From assembly GCF_009834225.1 (NCBI RefSeq), contig NZ_CP047176.1:1054001-1118000 (forward strand): 64,000 nucleotides of DNA. The letters run 5' to 3'. Positions 44,912-54,025 of this stretch are shown piece after piece; the first letter of the stretch is position 1; each line of letters opens with the position of its first letter. The position numbers and the translations under genes were made by a program. The stretch is from Rathayibacter sp. VKM Ac-2759. GTDB lineage: Bacteria > Actinomycetota > Actinomycetes > Actinomycetales > Microbacteriaceae. Under the pieces are notes generated by a model, which did no database searches, was not told the origin of the DNA, and was given only the letters and a program-made list of their open reading frames with translations.

Positions 44912-46054
44912 ATGTCGGTCACCGTCCTCGAGGTCCCCTTCCGGGTCGACTTCGGCTCCGGGCTCGACGACGCCGACGTCCGGCGGATCACCGCGAGCTG
45001 GTCGTCCTGCGCGAGCGCACCGGACGACGAGGCGCGCCTCGTGCACGCGGACGTCGTCGTCGACGGGTCGCACCGGCCGTCCTCAGGAGTCCGAGTGCTC
45101 ACCCGCTCGGTCGAGCAGCTGGAGGAGTCCCTCACCTCGACGCTCACCGTCGAGGCGATCGGGGTCCGACGGCACGACCTGCTGATGCTCCACGCGTGCG
45201 GGATGGCGGCCGAGGACGGCCGGGTGCTCGCCTTCGTCGCCGCCTCCGGCACGGGGAAGACGACCATCGCCCGCGCCCTCGGCACGCGCTTCGGCTACGT
45301 GACGGACGAGACGGTCGGCGTGACGCCGTCGGGGCGCGTTCTGCCCTATCCCAAGCCGCTCTCGGTGAAGCCGCTCTCGGGTTCGGCGCCCAAGTCGCAG
45401 CTCGGACCGGCGTCGATCGGTCTCCGGCCGATCCCCGACGCGCCCCTGGTGCTCGCCGGCGTGGTGCTGCTCGACCGGCGCGAGCACGTCGAGACGCCGC
45501 GCCTCGAGCCCGTCGACCCGGTCGAGGCCGTCGACCTGCTCGTCCCGCAGACCTCCTACCTCTCGGCGCGACCGCGCCCCGTCACCGATCTGGTCGAGAC
45601 GCTGCGCGCGCTCGGGGGAGTGTCCCGGCTCGTCTACTCGGAGGCGACCAGCGCGGTCGACCTGATCGAGACCGTCTTCTCGCACGGCCCCGCCCCCGCT
45701 CCCACCGCCTGGGACGAGATCCACGCGCTCGAGCTCTCCGATCCGCAGCAGGGCGGGACCCTCGTCCGCGCTCCGGTCGACGACGCGGTCCTCCTGGGCG
45801 ACGGCGAGCTCATCGTGTTCTGCGACAACCGCCTCGTGCGCCTCGAGGGCATCGGACCGACCCTGTGGCATCTCGCGGGCCGGGCGCTCGGTCCCAACGA
45901 CCTCGTCGAGGCCGTGCTCGCCGAGGTGGGTCCCGCTCCGGAGGGCGTGGATCCGAGGGCCGCGGTCACCGCCGCGATCGCCGAGCTGACCTCACTCGGC
46001 GTGATCGCGAGGACGCCTACCTCAACACCCACCCCCGATGGGGTGCACGCATGA
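44912..46054 (+). CDS. HprK-like P-loop kinase fused to a PqqD-like domain
   Basis: A 380-residue protein. The N-terminal two-thirds resemble the P-loop fold of HPr kinase, with Walker A AASGTGKTTIA, DETVGV and a YPKPLSVKPLSG segment. From about residue 265 a PqqD-like winged helix follows (VLLGDGELIVFCDNRLVRLEG). No HPr substrate is nearby. The pairing occurs in some polysaccharide and peptide-modification loci, but I know of no proven role. I chose the ATG at 44912; a TTG at 44876, overlapping the transferase stop, would add 12 residues and couple the two. Its place suggests it phosphorylates or senses a component of exopolysaccharide assembly. Confidence 0.75.
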   Translation: MSVTVLEVPFRVDFGSGLDDADVRRITASWSSCASAPDDEARLVHADVVVDGSHRPSSGVRVLTRSVEQLEESLTSTLTVEAIGVRRHDLLMLHACGMAAEDGRVLAFVAASGTGKTTIARALGTRFGYVTDETVGVTPSGRVLPYPKPLSVKPLSGSAPKSQLGPASIGLRPIPDAPLVLAGVVLLDRREHVETPRLEPVDPVEAVDLLVPQTSYLSARPRPVTDLVETLRALGGVSRLVYSEATSAVDLIETVFSHGPAPAPTAWDEIHALELSDPQQGGTLVRAPVDDAVLLGDGELIVFCDNRLVRLEGIGPTLWHLAGRALGPNDLVEAVLAEVGPAPEGVDPRAAVTAAIAELTSLGVIARTPTSTPTPDGVHA

Positions 46055-46156
46055 CGTGCCGGGAAACAGCGCCGATACACGCCTGTGCAATGATTCCAGA
46101 GCTATCCGCCCCCGAAGGCCGTACACCGCTCCGAACCAGTGAAGGAACTTGACACT

Positions 46157-47611
46157 GTGGAACTTAGAGACGTCCTCCGACTTCTCCGCGATCACTGGCT
46201 GGCGATCGTCGCGGCGATCCTCCTGGGCACTCTCCTCGCCTTCGGCTGGTCCCTGACGCAGAAGCCGCGCTACGTCGCCGACTCGCAGGGCATCGTCTCG
46301 GTGGACGTGGGCTCGGGTGACCCGAGCCAGGCCGTGTACCTCCGGCAGATCTCGGCGACGGTGGCCAACTCCAGTCTCAAGACCTACCTCCCTCTCGCGA
46401 CCTCCCGCGACACCGCCGAGATCGCGATCGAGAACCTCGGCCTCGACATCAGCCCCTCGGCGCTCATCTCGGCGATCACGGTCGAGTCCGAGACGGACGC
46501 CCCGGTGATGAACATCACCGCCAGCGCCTCCACCGCGGAGGGCGCGCAGAAGCTCGCCGACGCCTGGGTGGCGGCGGTCGCGACGCGCATCCAGCAGGTC
46601 AACGCCGAGACGGGGGCCGGCGACACCGTCAGCCTCGCCGTCGTGCAGGCCGCCGCCCTCCCGGCGTCGCCGGCCTACCCCAACCTCCGCCTGGTGCTGG
46701 CGATCGGCGCCCTCGCGGGCCTCGTGCTCGGCCTGGTCTACGCCTTCGTGCGCAACACCCTCGACCGCCGCATCCGCACCGCCGAGATGGTCGAGCGGCT
46801 GTTCGACCTCCCCGTGGTCGGCACCCTCCCGGTCGACAAGCGACTGAACGAGACCAACCGCATCGTCCCCGAGGCGGACACCACCGACTACGTGAAGTCC
46901 GACGGCAAGCACGCGCTGGCCGAGGCGCTGCGCGAGCTGCGGACGAACCTGCAGTTCATGAACGTCGACAGCCCGCCGCGCATCATCGTCGTGACGAGCC
47001 CGCTGCCCTCCGACGGCAAGTCGACCGTCACGGCGAACCTCGCGGTCACGCTCGCCGCCTCGGGCCAGCGCACGGTCGTCGTCGACGGCGACCTCCGCAA
47101 GCCCACCGTCGCCAAGTCGTTCGGACTCGTCCCCGGCGTCGGCCTCACCGACCTGCTGATCGGCAAGGCCGAGCTCCAGGACGTCCTGCAGCCCTGGGGT
47201 CCCTCGGGCAACCTCTGGATCCTCGGCGCGGGATCCATCCCGCCGAACCCGAGCGAGCTGCTGGGCTCCAACGGGATGGACATCCTCCTGCACGAGATCG
47301 CCCGCGAGGCGATCGTGATCGTCGATGCTCCTCCGCTCCTCCCCGTCACCGACGGCGCCATCCTCACGGCCCGCACCGACGGCGCGCTCGTCGTGATCTC
47401 GGCGGGCAAGACCACGACCGACGAGCTCGGCAAGGCGATCCAGAACCTCGAGCGCGTCAGCGGTCACACGCTGGGCGTCATCCTCAACCGGGTGCCCCCT
47501 CGCGGTCAGGTCGGACGCGGCTACGGCTACTACTACACGAGTTACTACGGCTCCGAGCGCTCCGGCGCCCGGCCCGAGCCGGTGCCCGAGCCCGCTCCGA
47601 GCACCGTCTGA
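46157..47611 (+). CDS. Chain-length determinant and tyrosine kinase (Wzz/BY-kinase)
   Basis: A 484-residue membrane protein that controls polysaccharide chain length and export. An N-terminal Wzz domain is bounded by two membrane helices (HWLAIVAAILLGTLLAFGWSL in part, and LVLAIGALAGLVLGLVYAF in part). The cytoplasmic kinase domain has Walker A SPLPSDGKST (Lys288), VVVDGDLRKP and Walker B VIVDAPPLLP. The tail carries six tyrosines at 456, 458-460, 463 and 464, the usual autophosphorylation cluster. GTG at 46157 sits 10 nt after GAAGGAA; GTG at 46139 is possible. The phosphatase gene follows 10 nt later. Confidence 0.93.
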   Translation: MELRDVLRLLRDHWLAIVAAILLGTLLAFGWSLTQKPRYVADSQGIVSVDVGSGDPSQAVYLRQISATVANSSLKTYLPLATSRDTAEIAIENLGLDISPSALISAITVESETDAPVMNITASASTAEGAQKLADAWVAAVATRIQQVNAETGAGDTVSLAVVQAAALPASPAYPNLRLVLAIGALAGLVLGLVYAFVRNTLDRRIRTAEMVERLFDLPVVGTLPVDKRLNETNRIVPEADTTDYVKSDGKHALAEALRELRTNLQFMNVDSPPRIIVVTSPLPSDGKSTVTANLAVTLAASGQRTVVVDGDLRKPTVAKSFGLVPGVGLTDLLIGKAELQDVLQPWGPSGNLWILGAGSIPPNPSELLGSNGMDILLHEIAREAIVIVDAPPLLPVTDGAILTARTDGALVVISAGKTTTDELGKAIQNLERVSGHTLGVILNRVPPRGQVGRGYGYYYTSYYGSERSGARPEPVPEPAPSTV

Positions 47612-47621
47612 GCGGCGGGCG

Positions 47622-48293
47622 ATGACCTTCCCCGGAGACGACGGCACCCGCCGGGCGCGGCGCGGCTGGCGTCCCTCGGAGCCGGTGGCCGTCTCCGACG
47701 CCCCCGTCTTCACCGTCCTCTCGGTGTGCACCGGCAACATCTGCCGCTCGCCGCTGTCCGAGCAGCTGCTGCGCACGGCGCTCGGCGACGACCTCTCGCC
47801 CCGCGGCGGAGCGCTCTTCGCCTTCCGCAGCGCGGGAGTCCAGACCCGCGACGGCTACCCGATGGACCCGAACTCGGCTCGGATGTCCACCCAGTACGGG
47901 GGTGATCCGACAGGGCACGCCAGCGCGCGGCTCACCGAGTCGCTCGTGCTCGAGGCCGACGTCATGCTCACGATGACGCGCGACCACCTGGTCGACGCCG
48001 CGAGGCGCTTCCCGTCGGTCCTCCTGCGCGGGTTCACGCTCCTGGAGTTCGCCCGCGTGCTGCCGTTCGTCGCCGCAGAGCTGCCGATCCCGGCCCTCGA
48101 GGATCCGGCCGCACGACTGCGCGCCATCGTGCGTCTCGCCGCCGCCAACCGGGGTCGTGCACCGGCGGGCGAGGGCGGCGACGACATCGACGACCCCATC
48201 GGCCGGAGCGAGGCCACGCACGCGCGGGTCGCCGCGGAGATCGCCGCCGCCGTCTCCAGCGTGGCGCGTGATCTGAGAGCATTGGCGCGGTGA
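47622..48293 (+). CDS. Low-molecular-weight protein-tyrosine phosphatase
   Basis: A 223-residue phosphatase whose active-site loop CTGNICRS has nucleophile Cys36. The DDIDDPIG segment near residue 187 supplies the general acid Asp. It carries an N-terminal extension of about 28 residues and a longer middle region (ARVLPFVAAELPIP) than the 150-residue classical enzymes, as in other actinobacterial exopolysaccharide loci. It probably dephosphorylates the tyrosine cluster of the preceding kinase, forming the Wzc/Wzb pair. The 118 nt to the next gene hold only a small CACGG-CTCG-CCGTG hairpin. Confidence 0.9.
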   Translation: MTFPGDDGTRRARRGWRPSEPVAVSDAPVFTVLSVCTGNICRSPLSEQLLRTALGDDLSPRGGALFAFRSAGVQTRDGYPMDPNSARMSTQYGGDPTGHASARLTESLVLEADVMLTMTRDHLVDAARRFPSVLLRGFTLLEFARVLPFVAAELPIPALEDPAARLRAIVRLAAANRGRAPAGEGGDDIDDPIGRSEATHARVAAEIAAAVSSVARDLRALAR

Positions 48294-48411
48294 CGATGCC
48301 GAGCACGGCTCGCCGTGACCGGTCCATCGACAGCCTCCCCCCTTCCCGTCGCCGCCGCGACACCTCCCCGCCCACCATTCGGAGAATCCCCTTGAAGCTT
48401 GGAGAAGCACT

Positions 48412-49716
48412 GTGAAGCTTTCTGTCATCGGCTGCGGCTACCTCGGCGCTGTCCACGCGGCCGCGATGGCCGAGCTCGGTCACGACGTGATCGGCATCGA
48501 CGTCGACCAGGCGAAGATCGACGCGCTCGCCGCCGGCACCGCTCCCTTCTTCGAGCCCGGTCTGCCCGAGCTGCTGTCCGCCGGCGTCGCCTCGGGCCGT
48601 CTGCGCTTCTCGACGAACACGGCCGATGCGGCTGACGCCACCGTGCACTTCGTCGCCGTCGGCACGCCCCAGAAGAAGGGCGAGAACGCCGCCGACATGA
48701 CCTACGTCGACGCCGCGATCGACGGGCTCCTGCCGTTCCTCACCGCCGACTCCCTCGTGGTCGGCAAGTCGACGGTCCCGGTCGGCACCGCGTCCCGTCT
48801 CGCCGAGAAGGTCGAGGCGACCGGCGCGACGCTGGCGTGGAACCCCGAGTTCCTGCGCGAGGGCTTCGCCGTCCAGGACACCATCAGCCCCGACCGCCTC
48901 GTCTACGGCGTGCCCGCCGGTGATGCCGGGGCGGCCGCCAAGGCCACGCTCGACGAGGTCTACGCGACCGCTCTCGCCGCCGACACCCCGCTGGTCGTCA
49001 CCGACTACGCGACCGCCGAGCTGGTCAAGGTCTCGGCCAACGCGTTCCTCGCGACCAAGATCTCGTTCATCAACGCGATCGCCGAGATCGCCGAGGTCAC
49101 CGGGGCGGACGTCACGCAGCTCGCCGACGCGATCGGCTTCGACGCCCGTATCGGCCGCCGCTTCCTCAACGCCGGCATCGGCTTCGGCGGAGGCTGCCTC
49201 CCGAAGGACATCCGCGCCTTCGCGGCGCGCGCCGACGAGCTCGGCGTGGGCGAGTCGATCGCCTTCCTCAAGGAGGTCGACGCGATCAACCTCCGCCGCC
49301 GCCAGCGCGTCGTCGACCTCGTCGCCGAGGGCCTCGGGGGAGACGTGTCCGGCAAGAAGATCGCCGTCCTCGGCCTCGCCTTCAAGCCGGAGTCGGACGA
49401 CATCCGCGACTCGCCGTCGCTCGACGTCGCCGCTCGCCTGCACGACCTCGGTGCGACCGTCGTCGCCACCGACCCCGAGGCGATCGAGAACGCCAAGCGC
49501 AAGTACCCGGAGATCTCCTACACGACCGACGTCGACGAGGCCCTCGCGGGCGCCGACGCCGTGGTCGTCGTGACGGAGTGGAAGCAGTTCCGGGCACTCG
49601 ACCCGGCGACCGTCGGTGCCGCCGTCGCGCAGCGCTTCATCGTCGACGGCCGCAACTGCCTCGACCCGGCCGCCTGGCGCGCCGCGGGCTGGGAGTACCG
49701 CGGCCTCGGCCGCTGA
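48412..49716 (+). CDS. ugd: UDP-glucose 6-dehydrogenase
   Basis: A 434-residue NAD-dependent enzyme turning UDP-glucose into UDP-glucuronate, a precursor for acidic polysaccharides. The Rossmann start VIGCGYLGAVHAAAMAELGH (part), VAVGTPQKKGE, STVPVGT, NPEFLREGFA and the catalytic Cys262 in GFGGGCLPKD are all present. GTG start after GGAGAAGC. Just upstream the bases TTGAAGCTTGGAGAAGC and GTGAAGCTTTC echo each other, which may reflect a small duplication. Last gene of the exopolysaccharide module. The module lacks glycosyltransferases and a flippase, so these must be elsewhere. Confidence 0.94.
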   Translation: MKLSVIGCGYLGAVHAAAMAELGHDVIGIDVDQAKIDALAAGTAPFFEPGLPELLSAGVASGRLRFSTNTADAADATVHFVAVGTPQKKGENAADMTYVDAAIDGLLPFLTADSLVVGKSTVPVGTASRLAEKVEATGATLAWNPEFLREGFAVQDTISPDRLVYGVPAGDAGAAAKATLDEVYATALAADTPLVVTDYATAELVKVSANAFLATKISFINAIAEIAEVTGADVTQLADAIGFDARIGRRFLNAGIGFGGGCLPKDIRAFAARADELGVGESIAFLKEVDAINLRRRQRVVDLVAEGLGGDVSGKKIAVLGLAFKPESDDIRDSPSLDVAARLHDLGATVVATDPEAIENAKRKYPEISYTTDVDEALAGADAVVVVTEWKQFRALDPATVGAAVAQRFIVDGRNCLDPAAWRAAGWEYRGLGR

Positions 49717-49746
49717 CCCCGATCGACTGAGGGCCGCCCGGGGCGG

Positions 49747-50247
49747 TCACCGATCACCGACGACGCCGGAGGAGCTGCGGAGCGGGATGTGCGCGAAAGC
49801 GAGATCCGACTCCGCCGCCCTCCGGCGTTCGCGTGCCGTCAGCCACCAGCGCAGGATCGCGCCGAGGGCGGCTCCGATCACGGCGCCGAGAGTGTTGGTC
49901 AGCACGTCCTGCGCGCTCGCGTAGCGGGCCGACAGCAGGAGCAGCTGCCCCGTCTCGATCGCGATGCTCGTCAGAGCGCCCAGTACGACCACCGCGGGCA
50001 CCCAGCGGGCGCGCAGCAGCAGTGCGCCGAGCAGGCCGAACGGCACGAAGAGCAGGACGTTGGCGCTCGACTCGACGACTCCGTAGTCGATCCAGCCGAG
50101 GCCGTGGCGGCCCAGCCACCCGATCGCGCGCGCCAGGATCCCGGCCGCCGGAGCGTCGACGGGCGTCGGCCAGAACGCGATCGCCGCGAGCAGGCCGAGG
50201 TAGAGCACGCCGACGACGACGGTCAGGCGGGTGAGGGACCGGGGCAC
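49747..50247 (-). CDS. VanZ-like membrane protein
   Basis: A 166-residue integral membrane protein with four hydrophobic segments, first VVVGVLYLGLLAAIAFWP. NVLLFVPFGLL and SIAIETGQLLLL-ARYASAQDVLTNTLGAVIG (read in two parts) are typical of the VanZ family. VanZ itself gives low-level teicoplanin resistance, but most members have no known function and this is no evidence of resistance. Convergent with ugd and upstream of nothing on the minus strand. Confidence 0.85.
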   Translation of the reverse strand: MPRSLTRLTVVVGVLYLGLLAAIAFWPTPVDAPAAGILARAIGWLGRHGLGWIDYGVVESSANVLLFVPFGLLGALLLRARWVPAVVVLGALTSIAIETGQLLLLSARYASAQDVLTNTLGAVIGAALGAILRWWLTARERRRAAESDLAFAHIPLRSSSGVVGDR

Positions 50248-50403
50248 GGTGGCTCCTCTCGGCGGTCGTGGCGGCAGGCGGTCGTCGGCGACGCGACGTC
50301 CAGTCTGACGCCTCGAGCGGCGTGAGCACCGGGCGTTCGGAGAATCGGCGCGCAGCGTCCGCGCGGCGCCGGACGGCGGCCGGAGACGACGGCTCTCGAC
50401 GTC

Positions 50404-50440
50404 GGAACGCGGCCGGATCGATGATCGAGTGGAGTTCCTC
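50404..50440. repeat. Decayed duplicate of the tRNA-Pro terminator
   Basis: This 37-nt stretch matches 50456-50492 at 32 of 37 positions, sharing GGCCGGATCGATGATC and GTTCCTC, 52 bp away in the same orientation. The hairpin arms in this copy pair less well. Confidence 0.7.
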
Positions 50441-50455
50441 GGTGCCCTTAACGAC

Positions 50456-50490
50456 GGAACCCGGCCGGATCGATGATCCAGCCGGGTTCC
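50456..50490 (-). terminator. Terminator hairpin of tRNA-Pro
   Basis: GGAACCCGGC (50456-50465) and GCCGGGTTCC (50481-50490) pair perfectly around 15 nt. On the minus strand this begins 8 nt after the tRNA 3' end. Confidence 0.75.
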
Positions 50491-50497
50491 TCACCGG

Positions 50498-50571
50498 TCG
50501 GGGTAGCGGGATTCGAACCCACGACCTCCTCGTCCCGAACGAGGCGCGCTACCAAGCTGCGCCACACCCCG
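50498..50571 (-). tRNA. tRNA-Pro (anticodon CGG)
   Basis: The complement gives a 74-nt cloverleaf. The acceptor arm is CGGGGTG with CTACCCCG-type pairing and discriminator A. The D arm contains GGCGCAGCTTGGTAGCGC and the anticodon stem is CCTCG/CGAGG with loop TTCGGGA. The T arm has GGGTTCGAATCCC. CCA is not encoded. It reads CCG proline codons. Confidence 0.95.
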
Positions 50572-50656
50572 GTGGACTCGAGCGGCAGGACCGCTCACGA
50601 GCCTCGACAATGATAGCCGATTTCTGCGGGGCCGCCGCACACGCGGCCCCGAGCGG

Positions 50657-51589
50657 TCAGCCCACCGGCTCCAGGGTCAGGAGGGTCGCCTCGGGGCGGC
50701 AGGCGAAGCGCATCGGCGCGTAGATCGAGGTGCCGAGCCCGGCCGAGACGTTGAGGCGGGCGCTCCGGCGGCCGTTGTGCCACGTGCTGAAGCCCGCGAC
50801 CTTGTCGCGCGGGATGTCGCAGTTGGTCACGAGGGCGCCGAAGCCGGGAACGCAGAGCTGACCGCCGTGGGTGTGACCGGCGAGGATCAGGTCCGCTCCG
50901 CGCGCCACGAAGTCGTCGAGGATGCGCTGGTACGGGGCGTGGGCGACGCCGATGCTGATCTCGGCCGCCTCGTCCTCCGAGGCCCGGAGCTCGTCGACGG
51001 CGCCCGCGACGACGTCGATCCTGTCGAGTCCGATGTGCGGGTCGTCGACGCCGAAGAACTCGACCCGGGTGCCGCGGATCGTGAGGCTCTCGGCCCGGTT
51101 GTTCAGATCCGTCCAGCCGAGGGAGTCGGCGAAGAAGCCGGTCAACGCCTCCGTGTCGAGATCGGCCTGGTTCGGCTTAGGGTTCCGCGAGGGGCCGCGG
51201 AAGTAGCGCAGAGGGTTCTTCACGCGCGGGCCGAAGTAGTCGTTCGATCCGTTCACGAAGACGCCGGGGATGCCGGCGAACGGCTCCAGGGCCCGGCGGA
51301 TCCCGAGGATCCCGTCGCGGTGACCGAGGTTGTCGCCGGTGTCCACGATCAGGTCGGGTGCGAGGGCGACGAGGGACCGGATCCACTCCTGCTTCTTCGA
51401 CTGCCACGGCGCCATGTGCAGGTCCGAGAGGTGCAGGATCCGCAGCGGAGGGGCTCCCGCGGGCAGCACGGGTGCCGAGACGCGGCGGACGGTGAAGAGC
51501 GTCCGCTCGACGCCGATGCCCCAGACGGCTGCGGCGGTGCCGGCAGCGGCGACGGTCGCGAGTGCGGTGGTCAGGGGGCGTCGGCTCAT
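50657..51589 (-). CDS. Metallophosphoesterase, membrane-anchored
   Basis: A 310-residue calcineurin-type phosphoesterase. An N-terminal hydrophobic segment (residues about 7-26) probably anchors it with the enzyme outside. Metal-site motifs appear in order: LHLSDLHM, VDTGDN, GSNDY in place of GNHE (Asn kept, His replaced by Asp), AHAPY and GHTHGGQ. Its substrate is unknown. It lies 63 nt downstream of the PBP gene on the same strand, the same neighbour order as Rv3683-ponA2 in mycobacteria, so a cell-envelope role is plausible. Confidence 0.9.
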   Translation of the reverse strand: MSRRPLTTALATVAAAGTAAAVWGIGVERTLFTVRRVSAPVLPAGAPPLRILHLSDLHMAPWQSKKQEWIRSLVALAPDLIVDTGDNLGHRDGILGIRRALEPFAGIPGVFVNGSNDYFGPRVKNPLRYFRGPSRNPKPNQADLDTEALTGFFADSLGWTDLNNRAESLTIRGTRVEFFGVDDPHIGLDRIDVVAGAVDELRASEDEAAEISIGVAHAPYQRILDDFVARGADLILAGHTHGGQLCVPGFGALVTNCDIPRDKVAGFSTWHNGRRSARLNVSAGLGTSIYAPMRFACRPEATLLTLEPVG

Positions 51590-51652
51590 GTGTCCTTCTC
51601 TCGACGGGTCGGGGCTTCATTCTGCCGGACGGCGCCGAACGGACGGCGCCGC

Positions 51653-54019
51653 TCAGCCTCCGGGCGGAGGGGTGGACGGACCGGAGCTGATCTGCAGCGT
51701 GATCGCGGAGCCCCGCGACACTCTCGATCCGGCGGGCGGGTTCGTCTGCGCCACCGAGCCGGCGGGGCGATCGGAGGGGACCCGGTTCGGGTCGACCGTC
51801 ACCGTGAAGCCGAGGCTCTCGAGCCGGGCCCGCGCGGCGGCGGGACCCTGCCCGGTCACCTCCGGCACCGCCTCCTGGGGTGCCTCGACCAGCGAGCGCT
51901 CGGGCGCGGGGAAGGCGGTGCCGCCGTACTTCGCGTCGGCGACCCGCATGATCCGCGGCCAGATCTGGTGGCGCACCTGGCCGGCGTTGACGCCGTTGAG
52001 GCGGAAGCCGCGCATGGAGGTGAAGCCGGTCACGTTGCCGACCCAGGTCGCGGTCGCCACCTCGGTGCTCGCGCCGACCATCCAGGTGTGCAGGGCGTCG
52101 TCGGTGGTTCCGGTCTTGCCGATGTGCGGCACGCCGGTCTTCGGGTTCGACGGCGTGCCGGTGCCGCCCGTCATCACCTGCTGCAGGGCGAAGCCGGCGG
52201 TCGCCGCGACCTGCTCCGACATGCCCTGCGTGCACGCGGAGGCGGGGGGAGCGACGTCCGCGCCGGACCGGTCCACGATGCGGTCGATCGCGATCGGGGT
52301 GCAGACCGTGCCCTTGTTGGCGAAGCCGGCGAAGGCGGTCGCCATGGTCAGCGGGGCGATCTCGTTGGTGCCGAGGATCGTCGGAGCGTACTTCTGCAGC
52401 TCGGTGCCGTCGGCGCGGTGGACCCCCATCGCGAGCGCGGTGTTGCGGATCCCGCACAGGTCGAGCTGCTGCGCCATCGCCGCGAAGGAGGTGTTGATCG
52501 AGCCGGTCGTCGCCTGGAGGGCCGTCGTGACGCCGCCGTTGCCGCCCTCGTCGTTGCCCGGGTTCCACGACTCGCCGTAGTAGACGCCGTCCGGCTCGCA
52601 GCTGTCGCGGAACGTCGTGTAGGCGCGGCGGGTGCCGTCGACGCTCTCGCCGAGCGAGCGCCCCTCCTGGAGCCACTCGGCGAGGGTGAACACCTTGTAG
52701 GTCGATCCGACCTGGAAGCCGGAGGAGCCGCCGTAGCCGAAGTCGGTGCTGTAGTTGACGCTCGTGTAGTTGGCGCCCGACACGTCGGGATCGTTCGAGT
52801 AGTCCTTGTTCTGCGTCATCGCGAGGATGCGGCCGGTGCCCACCTCGACCGAGACGCTCGCGCTGCCGATGTTGACGGTCGACATCGCCTTCGGCACCCA
52901 GGCATCGGTCGCCGCGACGGCGGCCGCCTGGAGCTCGGTGTCGAGCGAGGTGTAGATCTGGTAGCCGCCGCGCTTGAAGGTGGCGTCGCGCTCGTCCTGG
53001 CTCGCGCCGAACGCGTCGTCGTTCTTGATGACCCAGGTGACGTAGTCGCAGAAGAACGCCGAGATGCCGGCCGTCTGGCAGCCGGTGCTCGGCTCGGTGA
53101 TCACGGGGGAGACGGGAGTGGCCGCGGCCTCGGCGATCTGCTCGGGAGTCGCCTTCGACTCGAGCCCCATGCGGCCGAGGATGTAGTTGCGCCGGTCGAG
53201 CGTCACGGGGTAGCCCGCAGCGGCGGGGTTCGCCTCGTCCGCGGGACGGTCGAAGCGGAACTTCTCGGGGTTGTTGACGATGGCGACCAGCGCGGCCGAC
53301 TGGGCGAGCGAGAGATCGCGGGCGCTGATGCCGAAGTAGTACTTCGCGGCCGCCTCGATGCCGTACACCGTGCCTCCGAAGAGGGCGATGTTGAGGTAGC
53401 CGAGCAGGATGTCGTTCTTCGGGTACTCCTTCTCGAGCCCGATGGCGAGCCGCATCTCGGCGACCTTGCGCTCCGGGGTCGTCTCGGTGGCCTCGCGGTA
53501 CGCGGCGTCGCGCTCGATGGGATCCGACAGGGCCTCGGCCTTCTGCACGAGCACGTTCTTGACGTACTGCTGCGTGATGGACGACCCGCCCTGCACGCTC
53601 CCGCCCATGGCCGTCGTCGCTGCGGCGCGCACCGTGCCGAGCAGGTCGATGCCGCCGTGCTCGTAGAAGCGCGGGTCCTCGGAGGCGACCACCGCGCCCT
53701 TCACGAACGGCGAGATGTCGTCCCAGCCCACCTCCACGCGGTTCTGCGCGTAGAAGGAGGCGAGCAGCACGTCGGCGCCGCTCGCGTCCTTCGCGTAGAC
53801 GTTGCTCTTCTCGGCGAGCGTGCCGATCTCGAGGTACTCGGGGAGGTTGTCGAACATCTCGACGGTGTTGTTCGCCGCCATGCCGCCGAGGGCGATGGCC
53901 GGAGTGATCGACGCCGAGACGAGCACCCCTGCGATCACGCTCATCGCGACGATCCCGATGAGTCCGCCGACGGCGCCCCCGACCGACTTGACGACCCTGG
54001 TCCCGCGCGCCCCCGACAT
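51653..54019 (-). CDS. Bifunctional class A penicillin-binding protein with PASTA domain
   Basis: A 788-residue peptidoglycan synthase like mycobacterial PonA2. A short cytoplasmic N terminus and one membrane helix (about residues 15-45) lead to a GT51 transglycosylase domain with EDPRFYEHGGID (catalytic Glu), GGSSITQQYVKN and RKVAEMRLAIGLE. The transpeptidase domain has GSTYKVFT (the usual Phe and Pro of STFKPFT are Tyr and Val), SIN and GKTGTT. A C-terminal PASTA domain (about 700-775) ends in a Pro/Gly tail. TACGCT 6 nt before the ATG suggests a leaderless transcript. Confidence 0.95.
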   Translation of the reverse strand: MSGARGTRVVKSVGGAVGGLIGIVAMSVIAGVLVSASITPAIALGGMAANNTVEMFDNLPEYLEIGTLAEKSNVYAKDASGADVLLASFYAQNRVEVGWDDISPFVKGAVVASEDPRFYEHGGIDLLGTVRAAATTAMGGSVQGGSSITQQYVKNVLVQKAEALSDPIERDAAYREATETTPERKVAEMRLAIGLEKEYPKNDILLGYLNIALFGGTVYGIEAAAKYYFGISARDLSLAQSAALVAIVNNPEKFRFDRPADEANPAAAGYPVTLDRRNYILGRMGLESKATPEQIAEAAATPVSPVITEPSTGCQTAGISAFFCDYVTWVIKNDDAFGASQDERDATFKRGGYQIYTSLDTELQAAAVAATDAWVPKAMSTVNIGSASVSVEVGTGRILAMTQNKDYSNDPDVSGANYTSVNYSTDFGYGGSSGFQVGSTYKVFTLAEWLQEGRSLGESVDGTRRAYTTFRDSCEPDGVYYGESWNPGNDEGGNGGVTTALQATTGSINTSFAAMAQQLDLCGIRNTALAMGVHRADGTELQKYAPTILGTNEIAPLTMATAFAGFANKGTVCTPIAIDRIVDRSGADVAPPASACTQGMSEQVAATAGFALQQVMTGGTGTPSNPKTGVPHIGKTGTTDDALHTWMVGASTEVATATWVGNVTGFTSMRGFRLNGVNAGQVRHQIWPRIMRVADAKYGGTAFPAPERSLVEAPQEAVPEVTGQGPAAARARLESLGFTVTVDPNRVPSDRPAGSVAQTNPPAGSRVSRGSAITLQISSGPSTPPPGG

Positions 54020-54025
54020 AGAATC

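Noticed and set aside
49734..49746. CCGCC-CGG-GGCGG hairpin between ugd and vanZ
   Set aside because: Short stem with a three-base loop in a GC-rich gap; too weak to call a terminator.
49747..50247. VanZ gene as a glycopeptide-resistance determinant
   Set aside because: No vanA, vanH, vanX or regulator is nearby, and VanZ-like membrane proteins are common with no resistance role.
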